Assembly: GCA_944323265.1 (NCBI GenBank)
Contig: CALURX010000009.1
Location: forward strand, 1 to 60,037
Origin: Candidatus Gastranaerophilales bacterium
GTDB taxonomy: Bacteria > Cyanobacteriota > Vampirovibrionia > Gastranaerophilales > Gastranaerophilaceae
Direction of reading: 5' to 3'
Length of the DNA: 60,037 nt
Shown: piece after piece, positions 1 to 9,542 of the stretch
Numbering within the stretch: the stretch's first letter is position 1
Layout of the letters: each line of letters opens with the position of its first letter
Made by a program: the position numbers and the translations under genes
Notes under the pieces: generated by a model
Database searches by the model: none
What the model was told of the DNA's origin: nothing
What the model saw: the letters and a program-made list of their open reading frames with translations, nothing else

Positions 1-80
1 ATTTACTATCTCCTTTCGTTTACTATTTTAGTACGTTGCACGAGATAGTGTTGCGATTACTCCTTGAAGCCATGCAATTT

Positions 81-1259
81 TCATTCCATTTTTTGGAGAT
101 ACAACTTTAAATCAGCAATTCTTGAATCTATAGAATAAATCACATCCCTCATCTGAGCTTCAAGCCTTTTTGCACCTTTAAAACACGTATGGAAAAATAA
201 AATGGTTGTTGAACCTTTAACTAACTCATTTTTCATATCCAAAATTTTATTATATATACAAGAATCAATGATTTCCTTATTCTCACATAGAACTGTAAAT
301 ATATCCCCAAACCACCACTGAACTTCTTCAACATTATTAGCCCTCAGCCCCTTTTGAGCCTTCTTCAAATAAGTAGAGATAAGCGAATATACTTCCGTCA
401 GTTTTTCCTTTTTAGCAGGAAGAACTCTTTTAAAATAATCCATTGTAATATTGTATCCGATATTAATCAAGTTTCTTCTTGCATCCTTATTTAAATTAAA
501 ATCCGCAAAGAAAATATCACCAGTGTTAATACTTATACAATCATATCTGTCATTTTGCCCATATAATTCTGTAACAAAATCGGTCGCAATATCTGTCACA
601 CAGCTGTAAATTGTATTAATAAAGGATATCGGATTTTTTTCATCCTTACTGCAGTCGCCTTCCAGACGAAATTCCAGAATTCTGCTCTCAGAATTTTTCA
701 AAGTATCAGATAGTCTCCACATCGGCGAAGCCTTCTGTAAATCACCATCAACAAGATAACTGTCGCCATACTCATACGGAGCCATTAGGCCCGGCATGCT
801 TGACGAAATCTTAATTGCTTGTGCTACTTCAAAATCAGGTGTTTCAATATCAGAAAATTCTTGAGGACAAAATTTTGTTAAATTAGTCGTCATTACAACT
901 AATGTTCTTTCTATATCTTTAAAAGTTACGTTACAGCCTTTTGCATGCTTAACTTTATTTGATAAAAGCTCGTTAATCCAATCCTGAAAAATCTCACCTT
1001 TACTTAATGCAAAACCTTTCCCAAAGCCAAGATGAATATCTTTAAATAAGTCAAAATTTACTTTCATAAACAGATTTTCAAGTTCATAAGATTTATACCC
1101 GCACGCAACAAGTGCAGCAAAAATCGAACCCACAGATGACCCACCTATTATATCGTACTCAATTCCAAGCTCCTCTAAGGCTCGAATAGTTCCGATATAA
1201 GCCATCCCCCTGACAGCACCGCCACCAAATAAACAAGTATATTTTAAAGGATTAGTCAT
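81..1259 (-). CDS. patatin-like phospholipase
   Basis: Predicted lipid acyl hydrolase of the patatin family. The N-terminus has the glycine-rich oxyanion loop GGGAVRG, followed by the nucleophile elbow GSSVG (Ser in GxSxG). The catalytic Asp lies in VDGD around residue 173, so the Ser-Asp dyad is complete. The C-terminal half is helical and not recognised. There is no signal peptide, so it probably acts at the inner face of the membrane. I start at the ATG with GGAGG eight bases upstream rather than the TTG one codon earlier. The start overlaps the end of the upstream membrane-protein gene by 8 bp, making it the last gene of a four-gene leftward operon. A role in envelope lipid turnover is inferred only from the family and the neighbours. 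Confidence 0.88.
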   Translation of the reverse strand: MTNPLKYTCLFGGGAVRGMAYIGTIRALEELGIEYDIIGGSSVGSIFAALVACGYKSYELENLFMKVNFDLFKDIHLGFGKGFALSKGEIFQDWINELLSNKVKHAKGCNVTFKDIERTLVVMTTNLTKFCPQEFSDIETPDFEVAQAIKISSSMPGLMAPYEYGDSYLVDGDLQKASPMWRLSDTLKNSESRILEFRLEGDCSKDEKNPISFINTIYSCVTDIATDFVTELYGQNDRYDCISINTGDIFFADFNLNKDARRNLINIGYNITMDYFKRVLPAKKEKLTEVYSLISTYLKKAQKGLRANNVEEVQWWFGDIFTVLCENKEIIDSCIYNKILDMKNELVKGSTTILFFHTCFKGAKRLEAQMRDVIYSIDSRIADLKLYLQKME

Positions 1260-2727
1260 CAATCGCCTCCAAGGTCATCTCTTCCAAATTATTTTCAAAG
1301 ATTTTTCTTCTATAATAATTTATATCTTCATTCGGTGCAAGTTCTGTGTGTATTATATTTTTATCTGTTCTGAGAAAAATTCCGCATAAAGAGCCTGTAT
1401 ATAAATGTTTCCAACTTTCTTCTTCAAACATAGCTCCATAAGCAGGATCTGTTTTCTCTACCATAACAATATCCGTATCATATTTATTAAGCACCTTACG
1501 CCAGCCGCCCCGTTTATTACAAAAATCCATTAAATCTTCCAGAGTATCGGGATAGTATACCTCTTCATACCTTCCATCCATATATATCAGGTTATTAGGA
1601 TAAAGTTTATAGCTGACGTAACTCCCCATTTCAAATGGAACTAAAATATTACCTTTGATATTGTTAATTTTTAAAAATTCTACCTCCTTCAAAGGGAATA
1701 TCCCGAAAGTAGCTCTTGGAATCATTGGAGAATATAACGGAATTAAACATGCCATCACCAAAATTACAGCGCTTGTTATTTTTTCTGCTTTTTTCCAAAT
1801 AGGAATTGAGCAGTACATAAATATTGCAATAAGTGAAAGCCCTAAAAGCTTTATATGTGCTAACCCCATATAAAGAGTTACAGCGAGAACCGCATACTCG
1901 ATATAATCAAGATGACGCTTCTTTATATCTGTATACAAACGCCATGCCAGCATTCCAAACATTACAACTAATACCGGAAGATAATACAAAAAATGATATG
2001 CCTGAAAAACATCATACCATTCCAGAATATAATATCGCTTTAATGTAGCGGCATAAAACAAAAATGCAATATATTTCAAACCATAAGGATTTATTATCAA
2101 ACCTGATATAGATGCAATCCAAGAAGCCAAAAGCTTTTTGTAAGGTTTCTTTTCTATTATTAAGCCGACAAGATAAATAAAGGCTATTCCAAGTCCTGAA
2201 ACGACACCGCCATGAAGATTATTCCAGACAACACTCATCGGAAACAACAGCCATATAAGATTTGTGTTTTCTCTTCTATATTTATCCAGTAAAAATATAA
2301 AGACCGCAAAAAAGAAAAAGGTAAACGTATGGCATCGTATTAAATCATCATGTGTATAATGCAATGTTACAAGAAATAATGCAGAGGAGAAAACCGACAT
2401 TGTACCCCATTTTTTCTGAATAAAATAGGCAATTCCGGACAGGAGCAATGCATTTAAAAGGATTAATCCAAAAGCACCGAAAAATTTAAGAAAGGTGTAG
2501 AAAATAACACCTGCACCCCACTCATGGTCATACCATACATGGGTCCTTGTATATGAAAAAGGACAATGTTTCAGAATTTGCCCTGTTTTATAAAAAATTT
2601 CTCCAACTTCCAGGCGTGCAAACAAATCATAGTCATAATTTGTTGTAAGACAGCTTAAAAATAAAGATAATAAAAATATTAAAATCAAAAGTTTAACATT
2701 TTGTATTTTTATGCAAAATTTCTTCAT
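1252..2727 (-). CDS. polytopic GT-C-like membrane protein, paralogue 3
   Basis: Integral membrane protein of 491 residues with about ten hydrophobic segments and a soluble C-terminal domain of roughly 130 residues. After the first TM segment it has DYDLFARL and then WYDHEWG. Acidic and His residues in the first extracytoplasmic loop are the usual signature of GT-C glycosyltransferases that use polyprenyl-phosphate sugars, so a GT-C-like fold is likely but the substrate is unknown. The C-terminal domain carries the block LYPNNLIYMDGRYEEVY. It is the third of three adjacent paralogues and overlaps the gene upstream by four bases (ATGA). It probably acts in surface polysaccharide or lipid glycosylation. 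Confidence 0.75.
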   Translation of the reverse strand: MKKFCIKIQNVKLLILIFLLSLFLSCLTTNYDYDLFARLEVGEIFYKTGQILKHCPFSYTRTHVWYDHEWGAGVIFYTFLKFFGAFGLILLNALLLSGIAYFIQKKWGTMSVFSSALFLVTLHYTHDDLIRCHTFTFFFFAVFIFLLDKYRRENTNLIWLLFPMSVVWNNLHGGVVSGLGIAFIYLVGLIIEKKPYKKLLASWIASISGLIINPYGLKYIAFLFYAATLKRYYILEWYDVFQAYHFLYYLPVLVVMFGMLAWRLYTDIKKRHLDYIEYAVLAVTLYMGLAHIKLLGLSLIAIFMYCSIPIWKKAEKITSAVILVMACLIPLYSPMIPRATFGIFPLKEVEFLKINNIKGNILVPFEMGSYVSYKLYPNNLIYMDGRYEEVYYPDTLEDLMDFCNKRGGWRKVLNKYDTDIVMVEKTDPAYGAMFEEESWKHLYTGSLCGIFLRTDKNIIHTELAPNEDINYYRRKIFENNLEEMTLEAIDD

Positions 2728-4223
2728 TTAAAACATCCAAAACTCTTTGAACAAAACATTGTGCGCCTGTAATAATCTAACCCGTATTCCGGTTCAAGAT
2801 AAGAGCTCCTTTCCATACCTTTTCTCACAAATATACCACATAATCTACCGTCAAATATATGTACCCAATCAGGACTGCTCTTTAGAACTTCGTATAGATT
2901 ATCCGTCTTAGGAGGCATTATTATATCTGTTTGGTAATTTTTATAAATATCCTGCCAATTAGATTCTGCAAGCCATGTATTTCGAAGTAATAAAAATTCT
3001 TTGTCATAATAGACTTCTTCATACCGCCCGTCAATAAAGATTAAATTATTCGGATATAATTTGTAGGCCGCATAACTTCCAAGCCCAAAAGGTGCAACTA
3101 TATTTCCTTTAATATTGTTAATAAGTAAAAATTCGATTTCATATAATGGGAATTTATACAAACTTGCACGGGGATGCAGAGGTGATGAAAGCGGAATAAA
3201 GCAAGCCATCACAATAATAACAAGATAAACTGACTTCTCTATTTTTTTCATCCAAGTCTTTATTGGATGAACTAATCCGCAAAATTCATTATAGCATAGG
3301 GCAGCCGCAGCAATAAGTGCAACAGGGATAAGCTTGACGTGCGCAAGTCCCAGATACAACGTAACAAAAAGAACGATAGTTTTTGTCATGTTAATCTTTT
3401 TTAATTTAATTATATTAATGACATTGCACAGGAACGCTAATACTACATATATGGCGCACGGCAAGTAATATAAAAAATGCATTCTGCTAAAAACAGACCA
3501 CCACTCTGTTATATACTCACGATTTTTAGTGGCTGCAGAAAACAAAAAGTCTAAGTATTTATAACCGTACGGATTTATGATTAGAACAGACGTTGATAAT
3601 ACCAATACTGCCAAGAGTCTCTTCCAAATATTTCTTGAGTCCTTTTGGAAGATATCACCAACAATATACATAAAAATAAGTCCAAGCCCGGAAACGACAC
3701 CTCCGTGAAGGTTATTCCAAACAATTACTATAAACGGCATAGCCCAGATTAAACCGGTAGATTGCTTTCTTTCCTTTTCTAAAATATATAAAAACATACT
3801 AAAGAAAAAGAAACTGAACAGATGACATCTGATTAAAGCAGGGTTTGCTTGCATAAAGAGGAAAAGAAAGATTGACATAAATACAAGCGACGTTGGGTAT
3901 GCATGCTTTTGTAATCTTTGGGTTTTTATAACAAATATTGCTGTTCCGAGCATCAATAAGGCTTGGAGTAAAAGGAAACCAACCGGCCCTATAAATTTTA
4001 ATACGCTATAGAAAACGACGCTGGAACCCCATTCATGGTCGTACCATACATGCGTCGGGGTATATGACATAAAATCCTTAAACGGTAAAATTCCATCCTC
4101 TATAAACCTTTGCCCTACAATTAACCTTGCATATAAATCGAAGTCATAATCCATTGACAAGCATGACAGAAAAACACAAATCAGGGCAAGCAGTATGTAT
4201 AGAATTATTGTTTTCTTTCTCAT
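2724..4223 (-). CDS. polytopic GT-C-like membrane protein, paralogue 2
   Basis: This is the middle of three tandem paralogues (499 residues). It has the same plan: an N-terminal TM segment, DYDFDLYARL, WYDHEWGSS, then many TM helices and a soluble C-terminal domain with LYPNNLIFIDGRYEEVY. The NNLHGGVVSGLGL segment in the middle is shared by all three copies. It overlaps both neighbours by four bases in ATGA junctions, so the genes are translationally coupled. All three copies keep the presumed catalytic loop, which argues that they are functional enzymes rather than decaying duplicates. The family is usually annotated only as hypothetical, and the GT-C assignment is an inference from topology and loop motif. 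Confidence 0.75.
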   Translation of the reverse strand: MRKKTIILYILLALICVFLSCLSMDYDFDLYARLIVGQRFIEDGILPFKDFMSYTPTHVWYDHEWGSSVVFYSVLKFIGPVGFLLLQALLMLGTAIFVIKTQRLQKHAYPTSLVFMSIFLFLFMQANPALIRCHLFSFFFFSMFLYILEKERKQSTGLIWAMPFIVIVWNNLHGGVVSGLGLIFMYIVGDIFQKDSRNIWKRLLAVLVLSTSVLIINPYGYKYLDFLFSAATKNREYITEWWSVFSRMHFLYYLPCAIYVVLAFLCNVINIIKLKKINMTKTIVLFVTLYLGLAHVKLIPVALIAAAALCYNEFCGLVHPIKTWMKKIEKSVYLVIIVMACFIPLSSPLHPRASLYKFPLYEIEFLLINNIKGNIVAPFGLGSYAAYKLYPNNLIFIDGRYEEVYYDKEFLLLRNTWLAESNWQDIYKNYQTDIIMPPKTDNLYEVLKSSPDWVHIFDGRLCGIFVRKGMERSSYLEPEYGLDYYRRTMFCSKSFGCFK

Positions 4224-5710
4224 TTATTTTTAAAAACTCCTTTATTTTTAAACATTGTTAATCTGTAGTAATTTTTTATATATGCAGGCTCTAAATAATT
4301 TGATTTAGCAGCCTCTTTTTTAACAAACACACCGCAGGAAACGCCTTCATAAATCTGCTTCCAATCAGGACTATTGAGCAGTACAGGATATATTTCTGTA
4401 TACTTAAGCGGCATAAGAATATCTGTCGGATAGTTTTTCACAATATCTTGCCAGTTAGGCTCTGCAAGCTCATAATCTCTTAGCACATAGTATTCTTTAT
4501 TGTTATAAACTTCCTCATACCGCCCATCCATATATATTAAGTTATTAGGATAAAGTTTATAGCTGACATAGCTTCCAAACCCGAATGGCACGACAATATT
4601 ACCTTTAATATCATTAATTTTTATGAACTCTGTTTCATAATAAGGGAACTTATATCCTTGAGCCTTTGGAATATTTAACCCTTTAAACGGAATAAAGAGT
4701 ATTGCGGATATTAATACCACTGCACAAGCAAGAATATTAAGATATTTAAACCCTTTTTTCAGAAACAGGAACAATTTTACTATATCGCTATAACAAAGAG
4801 CTGACAGAGCTATAAGCGGTAAGGACAACAATTTAACGTGCGCAAGCCCCATATAAAGAGTGACAATAATAGTCAGAGATTTAGTTATATCAAATTTTTT
4901 CTGCCTTAATGCCTGAATAAAATTCACAAGTGCCGTAAAAATAAGAAATGCTGCAATCGGAAAATAATACCAGAAGTGCCGCTTGTGGTAGAATGGCCAC
5001 CATTCAGTAATATATTTTCTATGCATAGTGCCTGCAGAAAATAAAAACGGCAAATACTTGTATCCCCAAGGGTTTATCAAAAGTCCGAAAGAAGAAAGCG
5101 CAAGAATACTCGCGAGTTTTTTCCAGGGTCTTTTTTCTACTAAAGCTCCTATAAAATATAAAAATACAAGCCCCAGTCCGGATAGAATCCCTCCATGCAG
5201 GTTATTCCAGATTACAGTAACCGGCACAATAAGCCAAACCCAATTAGTTTCTTTTTGTCTGTTTTTTTCAAGAAGATATAAAAACAGTGCAAAAAAGAAA
5301 AAGCTAAACATCTGACATCTAATTAGAGAGGGGTTCAAGATAGAAAACAAGACTACAAAGACGGACATAAAAAGAATTGAAGCCGGATATCCGCCCCTTT
5401 GCACTCTTTGCGTCTTTATAACAAAAAATGCTGTTCCAAGAGATAATAAAGCCTGCATCAAAATAAATCCGAACGGCCCCAGATATTTTAGCAACAGGTA
5501 AAATACAACACCTGAACCCCACTCATGGTCGTACCAAGCGTGCGTCGGAGTATAGGACAAGAAATCCTTAAAAGGCAATATACCGTTTTCTATAAACCTT
5601 TCCCCGACAATCAGCCGTGCAAACAAGTCATAATCATATTCGCTTGATACACTTGCGAACAAAAAACACAGAATGAAAATAGTTATATATAATAAAACTT
5701 TTTTCTTCAT
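4220..5710 (-). CDS. polytopic GT-C-like membrane protein, paralogue 1
   Basis: First gene of the leftward operon (496 residues). It has the paralogue signature EYDYDLFARL and WYDHEWGSG near residues 24-70, a central NNLHGGILSGLG segment, about ten TM helices and the C-terminal LYPNNLIYMDGRYEEVY block. The ATG is preceded by GAAGGGG. It is divergent from the LeuC-type gene, with only 73 bases between the two starts, so both promoters lie there. Three tandem copies suggest either sequential sugar transfer or a multi-subunit enzyme. I cannot tell the donor or acceptor from sequence. Confidence 0.75.
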   Translation of the reverse strand: MKKKVLLYITIFILCFLFASVSSEYDYDLFARLIVGERFIENGILPFKDFLSYTPTHAWYDHEWGSGVVFYLLLKYLGPFGFILMQALLSLGTAFFVIKTQRVQRGGYPASILFMSVFVVLFSILNPSLIRCQMFSFFFFALFLYLLEKNRQKETNWVWLIVPVTVIWNNLHGGILSGLGLVFLYFIGALVEKRPWKKLASILALSSFGLLINPWGYKYLPFLFSAGTMHRKYITEWWPFYHKRHFWYYFPIAAFLIFTALVNFIQALRQKKFDITKSLTIIVTLYMGLAHVKLLSLPLIALSALCYSDIVKLFLFLKKGFKYLNILACAVVLISAILFIPFKGLNIPKAQGYKFPYYETEFIKINDIKGNIVVPFGFGSYVSYKLYPNNLIYMDGRYEEVYNNKEYYVLRDYELAEPNWQDIVKNYPTDILMPLKYTEIYPVLLNSPDWKQIYEGVSCGVFVKKEAAKSNYLEPAYIKNYYRLTMFKNKGVFKNK

Positions 5711-5783
5711 AAAAGCCCCTTCATTTATATCTTATAATAAAAATGTTTTTATGCTAATATATTGAGGATAAAAGGAGAGTAAT

Positions 5784-7025
5784 ATGGGATTGACGTTAGT
5801 TGAAAAAATCATATCCGAACATGCCGGCAAACAGGTTCATGCAGGCGAGCTTGTTATATCAAAAGTTGATGTAACTGCAGTTCAGGATGGAACAGGGCCT
5901 CTAACGGTACAGGAGTTTAAGAAATTAGGAAAATCTAAGCTAAATAATCCGGAAAGAACTATTCTTTTTATCGACCATGCTTCCCCAAGTCCGAGAAAAG
6001 AATTATCAAATACTCATATGGTTTTGAGAGAGTTTCATAAAGAATATGGCGCAGTATTGTCAGATGTCGGAGCAGGTGTTTGCCATCAGAGGTTAATAGA
6101 AACCTTTGTTAACCCGGGAGAAGTCCTTGTCGGCGCAGATTCTCACACTTGTACATCAGGAGCTCTCGGAGCTTTTGCAACCGGCATGGGCTCAACAGAC
6201 GTTGCTGTTGCAATGGCGCTAGGGAAAACATGGCTTAAAGTTCCGCAAACTTATAAAATCGTTGTAAACGGTAAGTTTAAGCCCGGTATTTATTCAAAGG
6301 ATTTGATGCTTCACCTTATCGGAATGATTGGAGCTGACGGTGCCACTTACAAGGCTTTGGAATTTACAGGTGACACGATTGAGAATATGTCTATGTCCGA
6401 AAGGTTTACGCTTGCGAATATGGCTGTAGAAGCCGGCGCAAAATGCGGACTTTTTGTTGCGGATGACAAAACGAAAGCTTTCTTAAAAGAACGCGGGCGA
6501 GAAGATAAATTCAGACAGATTCTTCCTGATAAGGATGCCGTGTATGAAAGAATTATTGAAATTAATGCGGAAGACGTTCCGCATACAGTTTCTTGTCCTC
6601 ATACAGTTGACAATACGAAAACTGTTGACGAGCTTAAAGATGTCAAAGTTAATCAGGTATTTGTCGGAACTTGTACAAACGGCAGGATTGAAGATTTAAG
6701 GGTTGTGGCAGAAATTCTTAAAGGCAAAACCGTTCGTCCGGACGTTAGAATGTTAATTTCACCTGCATCAAAAGATGTTTTTAAACAGGCATTAAAAGAG
6801 GGTTTAATAGATATTTTTGTAGAAGCTAATGCGGCCATCTTAGCGCCGGGCTGCGGGCCTTGTGTAGGGGTTCATGCAGGTATTCTGGGGGACGGAGAAG
6901 TCTGTCTTGCAACACAAAACAGAAACTTTCAAGGCAGAATGGGGAACACTAAGGGATTCATTTACCTTGCATCCCCTTATGTTGCTGCTTACACTGCTTT
7001 AAACGGTTATATTTCCGCAAAATAG
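5784..7025 (+). CDS. leuC: 3-isopropylmalate dehydratase large subunit (LeuC/HacA type)
   Basis: Aconitase-superfamily [4Fe-4S] hydro-lyase large subunit of 413 residues. This matches the shorter, two-subunit LeuC class that isomerises 2- to 3-isopropylmalate in leucine synthesis. Motifs include GADSHTCTSGALG, the first cluster cysteine in VGTCTNG, and the other two in GCGPCVGVHAG, so all three Fe-S ligands are present. NRNFQGRMG near the C-terminus is the substrate-binding loop of the family. AAAGGAG lies 7 bases before the ATG. No leuD, leuB or leuA is beside it. Homoaconitase or another short-chain hydroxyacid dehydratase cannot be excluded, because this class is promiscuous. Confidence 0.88.
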   Translation: MGLTLVEKIISEHAGKQVHAGELVISKVDVTAVQDGTGPLTVQEFKKLGKSKLNNPERTILFIDHASPSPRKELSNTHMVLREFHKEYGAVLSDVGAGVCHQRLIETFVNPGEVLVGADSHTCTSGALGAFATGMGSTDVAVAMALGKTWLKVPQTYKIVVNGKFKPGIYSKDLMLHLIGMIGADGATYKALEFTGDTIENMSMSERFTLANMAVEAGAKCGLFVADDKTKAFLKERGREDKFRQILPDKDAVYERIIEINAEDVPHTVSCPHTVDNTKTVDELKDVKVNQVFVGTCTNGRIEDLRVVAEILKGKTVRPDVRMLISPASKDVFKQALKEGLIDIFVEANAAILAPGCGPCVGVHAGILGDGEVCLATQNRNFQGRMGNTKGFIYLASPYVAAYTALNGYISAK

Positions 7026-7035
7026 AGGTTAAAAT

Positions 7036-7524
7036 ATGAATTTATTATTGCTAAAACAACTATCAATTGTAAGCCTGTTCGCAGGAATTATCCTAGGGCT
7101 TGTGGGAGTTGTATCTTACTTTACGTTTGTAATTTGTGTTATGCTTGCAATGCTGTGTGTGTCAGTTTTTGTACTTATATATTTCAAGCGGAATGACCTT
7201 ATTGGAATTATAAACGTTAGGGAAGGATGTATATTTGGTGCAGTAATAGGTTTTGTTGCCTTCTGCGGTTTCTCGGTGGTTTTTGCGCCGATAAGCATGA
7301 TTCTCGGATGGCTTATTCCTGCTTATACATTAGGATTTTTAAGGTTTTTTATGGGAAGTTTCGGAACTTTTGTTGTAATGTTTTTCCTATTATTATTTAT
7401 GGGCGGACTTGCGGCTTTATTTAACGGTTTTTCGGGACTTGTAACAGCTTATGTGTTTGAACTTATCACCGGAATAAAAAAAGAGAATAACGAAAACACG
7501 AGCATAGACTTTGAGATAAAGTAA
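7036..7524 (+). CDS. four-TM membrane protein of unknown function
   Basis: A hydrophobic protein of 162 residues with four clear TM segments (about residues 10-30, 33-50, 65-95 and 112-140) and a short charged C-terminal tail. Glycines recur in the third and fourth helices. I recognise no family. It sits 10 bases after the LeuC-type gene and 26 bases before mtnA on the same strand, with AGAGGT before its start, so it is probably co-transcribed with them. Nothing in the sequence says whether it is a transporter. Confidence 0.6.
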   Translation: MNLLLLKQLSIVSLFAGIILGLVGVVSYFTFVICVMLAMLCVSVFVLIYFKRNDLIGIINVREGCIFGAVIGFVAFCGFSVVFAPISMILGWLIPAYTLGFLRFFMGSFGTFVVMFFLLLFMGGLAALFNGFSGLVTAYVFELITGIKKENNENTSIDFEIK

Positions 7525-7550
7525 GAAAAATCGAATAGGACGAGGTTGAA

Positions 7551-8606
7551 ATGGAATTTAAATCAAAAATAAAAACAATAGAATGGGTTGATACATATTC
7601 AAAGATGGTTGATCAGACGGTTGTACCTTATGAGTATAAATTTGTAAATATCACAACCGGCGATGAGATGTTTGATGCAATAAGAAATATGATAGTAAGA
7701 GGTGCTCCGGCAATTGGGATTGCAGGGGCTCATGGGGTTATACTATATGCTCAAACTCTAAAAGAAAAATGCTCTTCTCGCGAAGAATTTGTATCAGCGC
7801 TTCTTGAAAAAGCAGAATACATGAAGACCTCTCGTCCGACTGCTGTTAATCTTATGTGGGCGGTTGATAAACAAATAGAAGTTATCAAAAATTCAAAATC
7901 TGATATAAAAGGCATAATAGAAGAGCTTAAGGTTAATGCTGTAAAGCTTGAAAATGAAGATATCGAGATTAACAAAAAAATCGGCGACTTTGGTGCTGAA
8001 GTTGTTCCAAAGGGAGCCACAATTCTTACCCACTGCAACGCAGGCGCGCTTGCAACCGTTGGATACGGTACTGCACTGGGAGTTGTACGCTCAGCTTATG
8101 CAAAAGACAATACCATTCAAGTTTTTGCAGATGAAACAAGACCGCGCCAGCAGGGAGCTCGGATTACAACATTTGAGCTTGCTATGGACGGAATTCCTGT
8201 AACACTTATTACTGACGGAATGTGCTCGTACTTTATGAAAAAAGGTATGATTGATATGGTCGTCGTAGGTGCTGACAGAATTGCTGCAAACGGTGATACC
8301 GCAAACAAAATCGGCACATACACCGTTGCAATTGCCGCAAAATACCATAACATACCATTTTATATAGCAGCGCCTTTGTCTACTATTGATACATCAATCA
8401 AATCAGGAGAAGAGATTCCGATAGAAGAACGTTCAAGAGAAGAGGTAACTCATATTAATGGCAAGGCAATTTGTGCTTTAGAGGGGGTAAATATTATTAA
8501 TCCTGGGTTTGACGTAACTCCGCACGAATTGATTACCGGTATAATTACTGAAAAGGGAATTTTGAGACCTGATTATAATAAATCAATAGCGGAAGCTTTC
8601 TGTTAA
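7551..8606 (+). CDS. mtnA: S-methyl-5-thioribose-1-phosphate isomerase
   Basis: Converts methylthioribose-1-phosphate (or 5-deoxyribose-1-phosphate) to the ribulose-1-phosphate in methionine salvage or the DHAP shunt. The 351 residues match the family length. Motifs are RGAPAIGIAGAHG, HCNAGALATVGYG with the catalytic Cys, ADETRPRQQGAR, and VGADRIAANGDTANKIGTY with the catalytic Asp. It is related to eIF2B subunits, but the Cys/Asp pair marks it as the isomerase. Its stop codon directly abuts the stop of the convergent PdxA-family gene, leaving no room for a terminator. A class II aldolase and spermidine synthase, which could supply and finish the pathway, lie at 31.3-32.8 kb. Confidence 0.93.
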   Translation: MEFKSKIKTIEWVDTYSKMVDQTVVPYEYKFVNITTGDEMFDAIRNMIVRGAPAIGIAGAHGVILYAQTLKEKCSSREEFVSALLEKAEYMKTSRPTAVNLMWAVDKQIEVIKNSKSDIKGIIEELKVNAVKLENEDIEINKKIGDFGAEVVPKGATILTHCNAGALATVGYGTALGVVRSAYAKDNTIQVFADETRPRQQGARITTFELAMDGIPVTLITDGMCSYFMKKGMIDMVVVGADRIAANGDTANKIGTYTVAIAAKYHNIPFYIAAPLSTIDTSIKSGEEIPIEERSREEVTHINGKAICALEGVNIINPGFDVTPHELITGIITEKGILRPDYNKSIAEAFC

Positions 8607-9542
8607 CTAGTATTCACAGTATTTAATAGCTTCAATCATAGACTCTGGATTTGCAATATTTTTACCTGCAATATCAAATGCTGTGCCATGGCTAGGAGAT
8701 GTTCTTATTATATCAAGCCCAATTGTCATATTAACAGTTTTAGAACCAGCAACCGCCTTAATAGGAATCAGCCCCTGATCATGATAACAAGCAATATAAC
8801 AGTCATAAGACATTTTCTTGTTATTCAAATAGTTTTGAACCGCCCCTGCAAATAAAGCATCTGCAGGCAGTGGATTTGTTATATTAATTCCGCGTTTTCT
8901 TAGAGCCTCAACAGCAGGCAAAATCAGATGCTCCTCTTCACATCCTATTATTCCGTTTTCTCCGGCGTGGGGATTCAGACCGCAAAGGGCAAATGAAGGC
9001 TTTTTAATATACAATTTATTCTGGAAATAACTTCTCAGTCTTTCCGTTTTTTCTATAATAAATTCTTTCGTCAAAATATCACTTACCTGCTTCAAAGCAA
9101 CATGACGTGTAAGAAGCAGCACACGAAAGTCCTTTGATACGAATAACATTTCTGCTTTTTGCCCATCGTGTGCAAGAAAATGTTCTAAAACCTCTGTCTG
9201 GCCGCTGTAATTAAATCCTGCAAGATTCATAGCCTCTTTAGATGTCGGCGCGGTAACGATGAATTTTGGTTTTATTTCACACGCTTTTTCTAACGCTTTA
9301 AAGGCAAACCCTCCGGCTGATGCTGAAACTTCTCCCGGAACAACTTTTTCCGGATATTCTACTTCTATAAGTTCATAATCATTCTCTAGTCTTCCGTAGG
9401 TATTGAGTACCTTGGAATTAGATATAATAACAATGTCTTTTGCCGGCAGATTAAGCAGGTTAAGAGCCTTAATCGTAACTTCTGCCCCGATACCATTCGG
9501 GTCACCTGTTGTTATTGCAATTTTGTTAGAATATTTATTCAT
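8607..9542 (-). CDS. PdxA-family 4-phosphohydroxythreonine / 4-phosphotetronate dehydrogenase
   Basis: NAD-dependent dehydrogenase of the PdxA family (about 311 residues). It has ITTGDPNGIGAEV at the N-terminus, the metal/substrate His in CYHDQGL and the SPSHGTAFDIAG block near the C-terminus. True PdxA makes pyridoxal phosphate. PdxA2 acts on 4-phospho-D-threonate or erythronate and usually sits beside a DUF1537 kinase, as here. The ATG at 9542 overlaps the kinase stop by 8 bp, so the two are made together. I therefore favour PdxA2 in tetronate catabolism. If the genome has no other pdxA, a role in vitamin B6 synthesis is equally possible. A TTG three codons upstream is the alternative start. 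Confidence 0.8.
   Translation of the reverse strand: MNKYSNKIAITTGDPNGIGAEVTIKALNLLNLPAKDIVIISNSKVLNTYGRLENDYELIEVEYPEKVVPGEVSASAGGFAFKALEKACEIKPKFIVTAPTSKEAMNLAGFNYSGQTEVLEHFLAHDGQKAEMLFVSKDFRVLLLTRHVALKQVSDILTKEFIIEKTERLRSYFQNKLYIKKPSFALCGLNPHAGENGIIGCEEEHLILPAVEALRKRGINITNPLPADALFAGAVQNYLNNKKMSYDCYIACYHDQGLIPIKAVAGSKTVNMTIGLDIIRTSPSHGTAFDIAGKNIANPESMIEAIKYCEY

Noticed and set aside
5784-7025. Aconitase or full-length homoaconitase
   Set aside because: At 413 residues it lacks the swivel domain found in single-chain aconitases; it matches the separate large subunit class.
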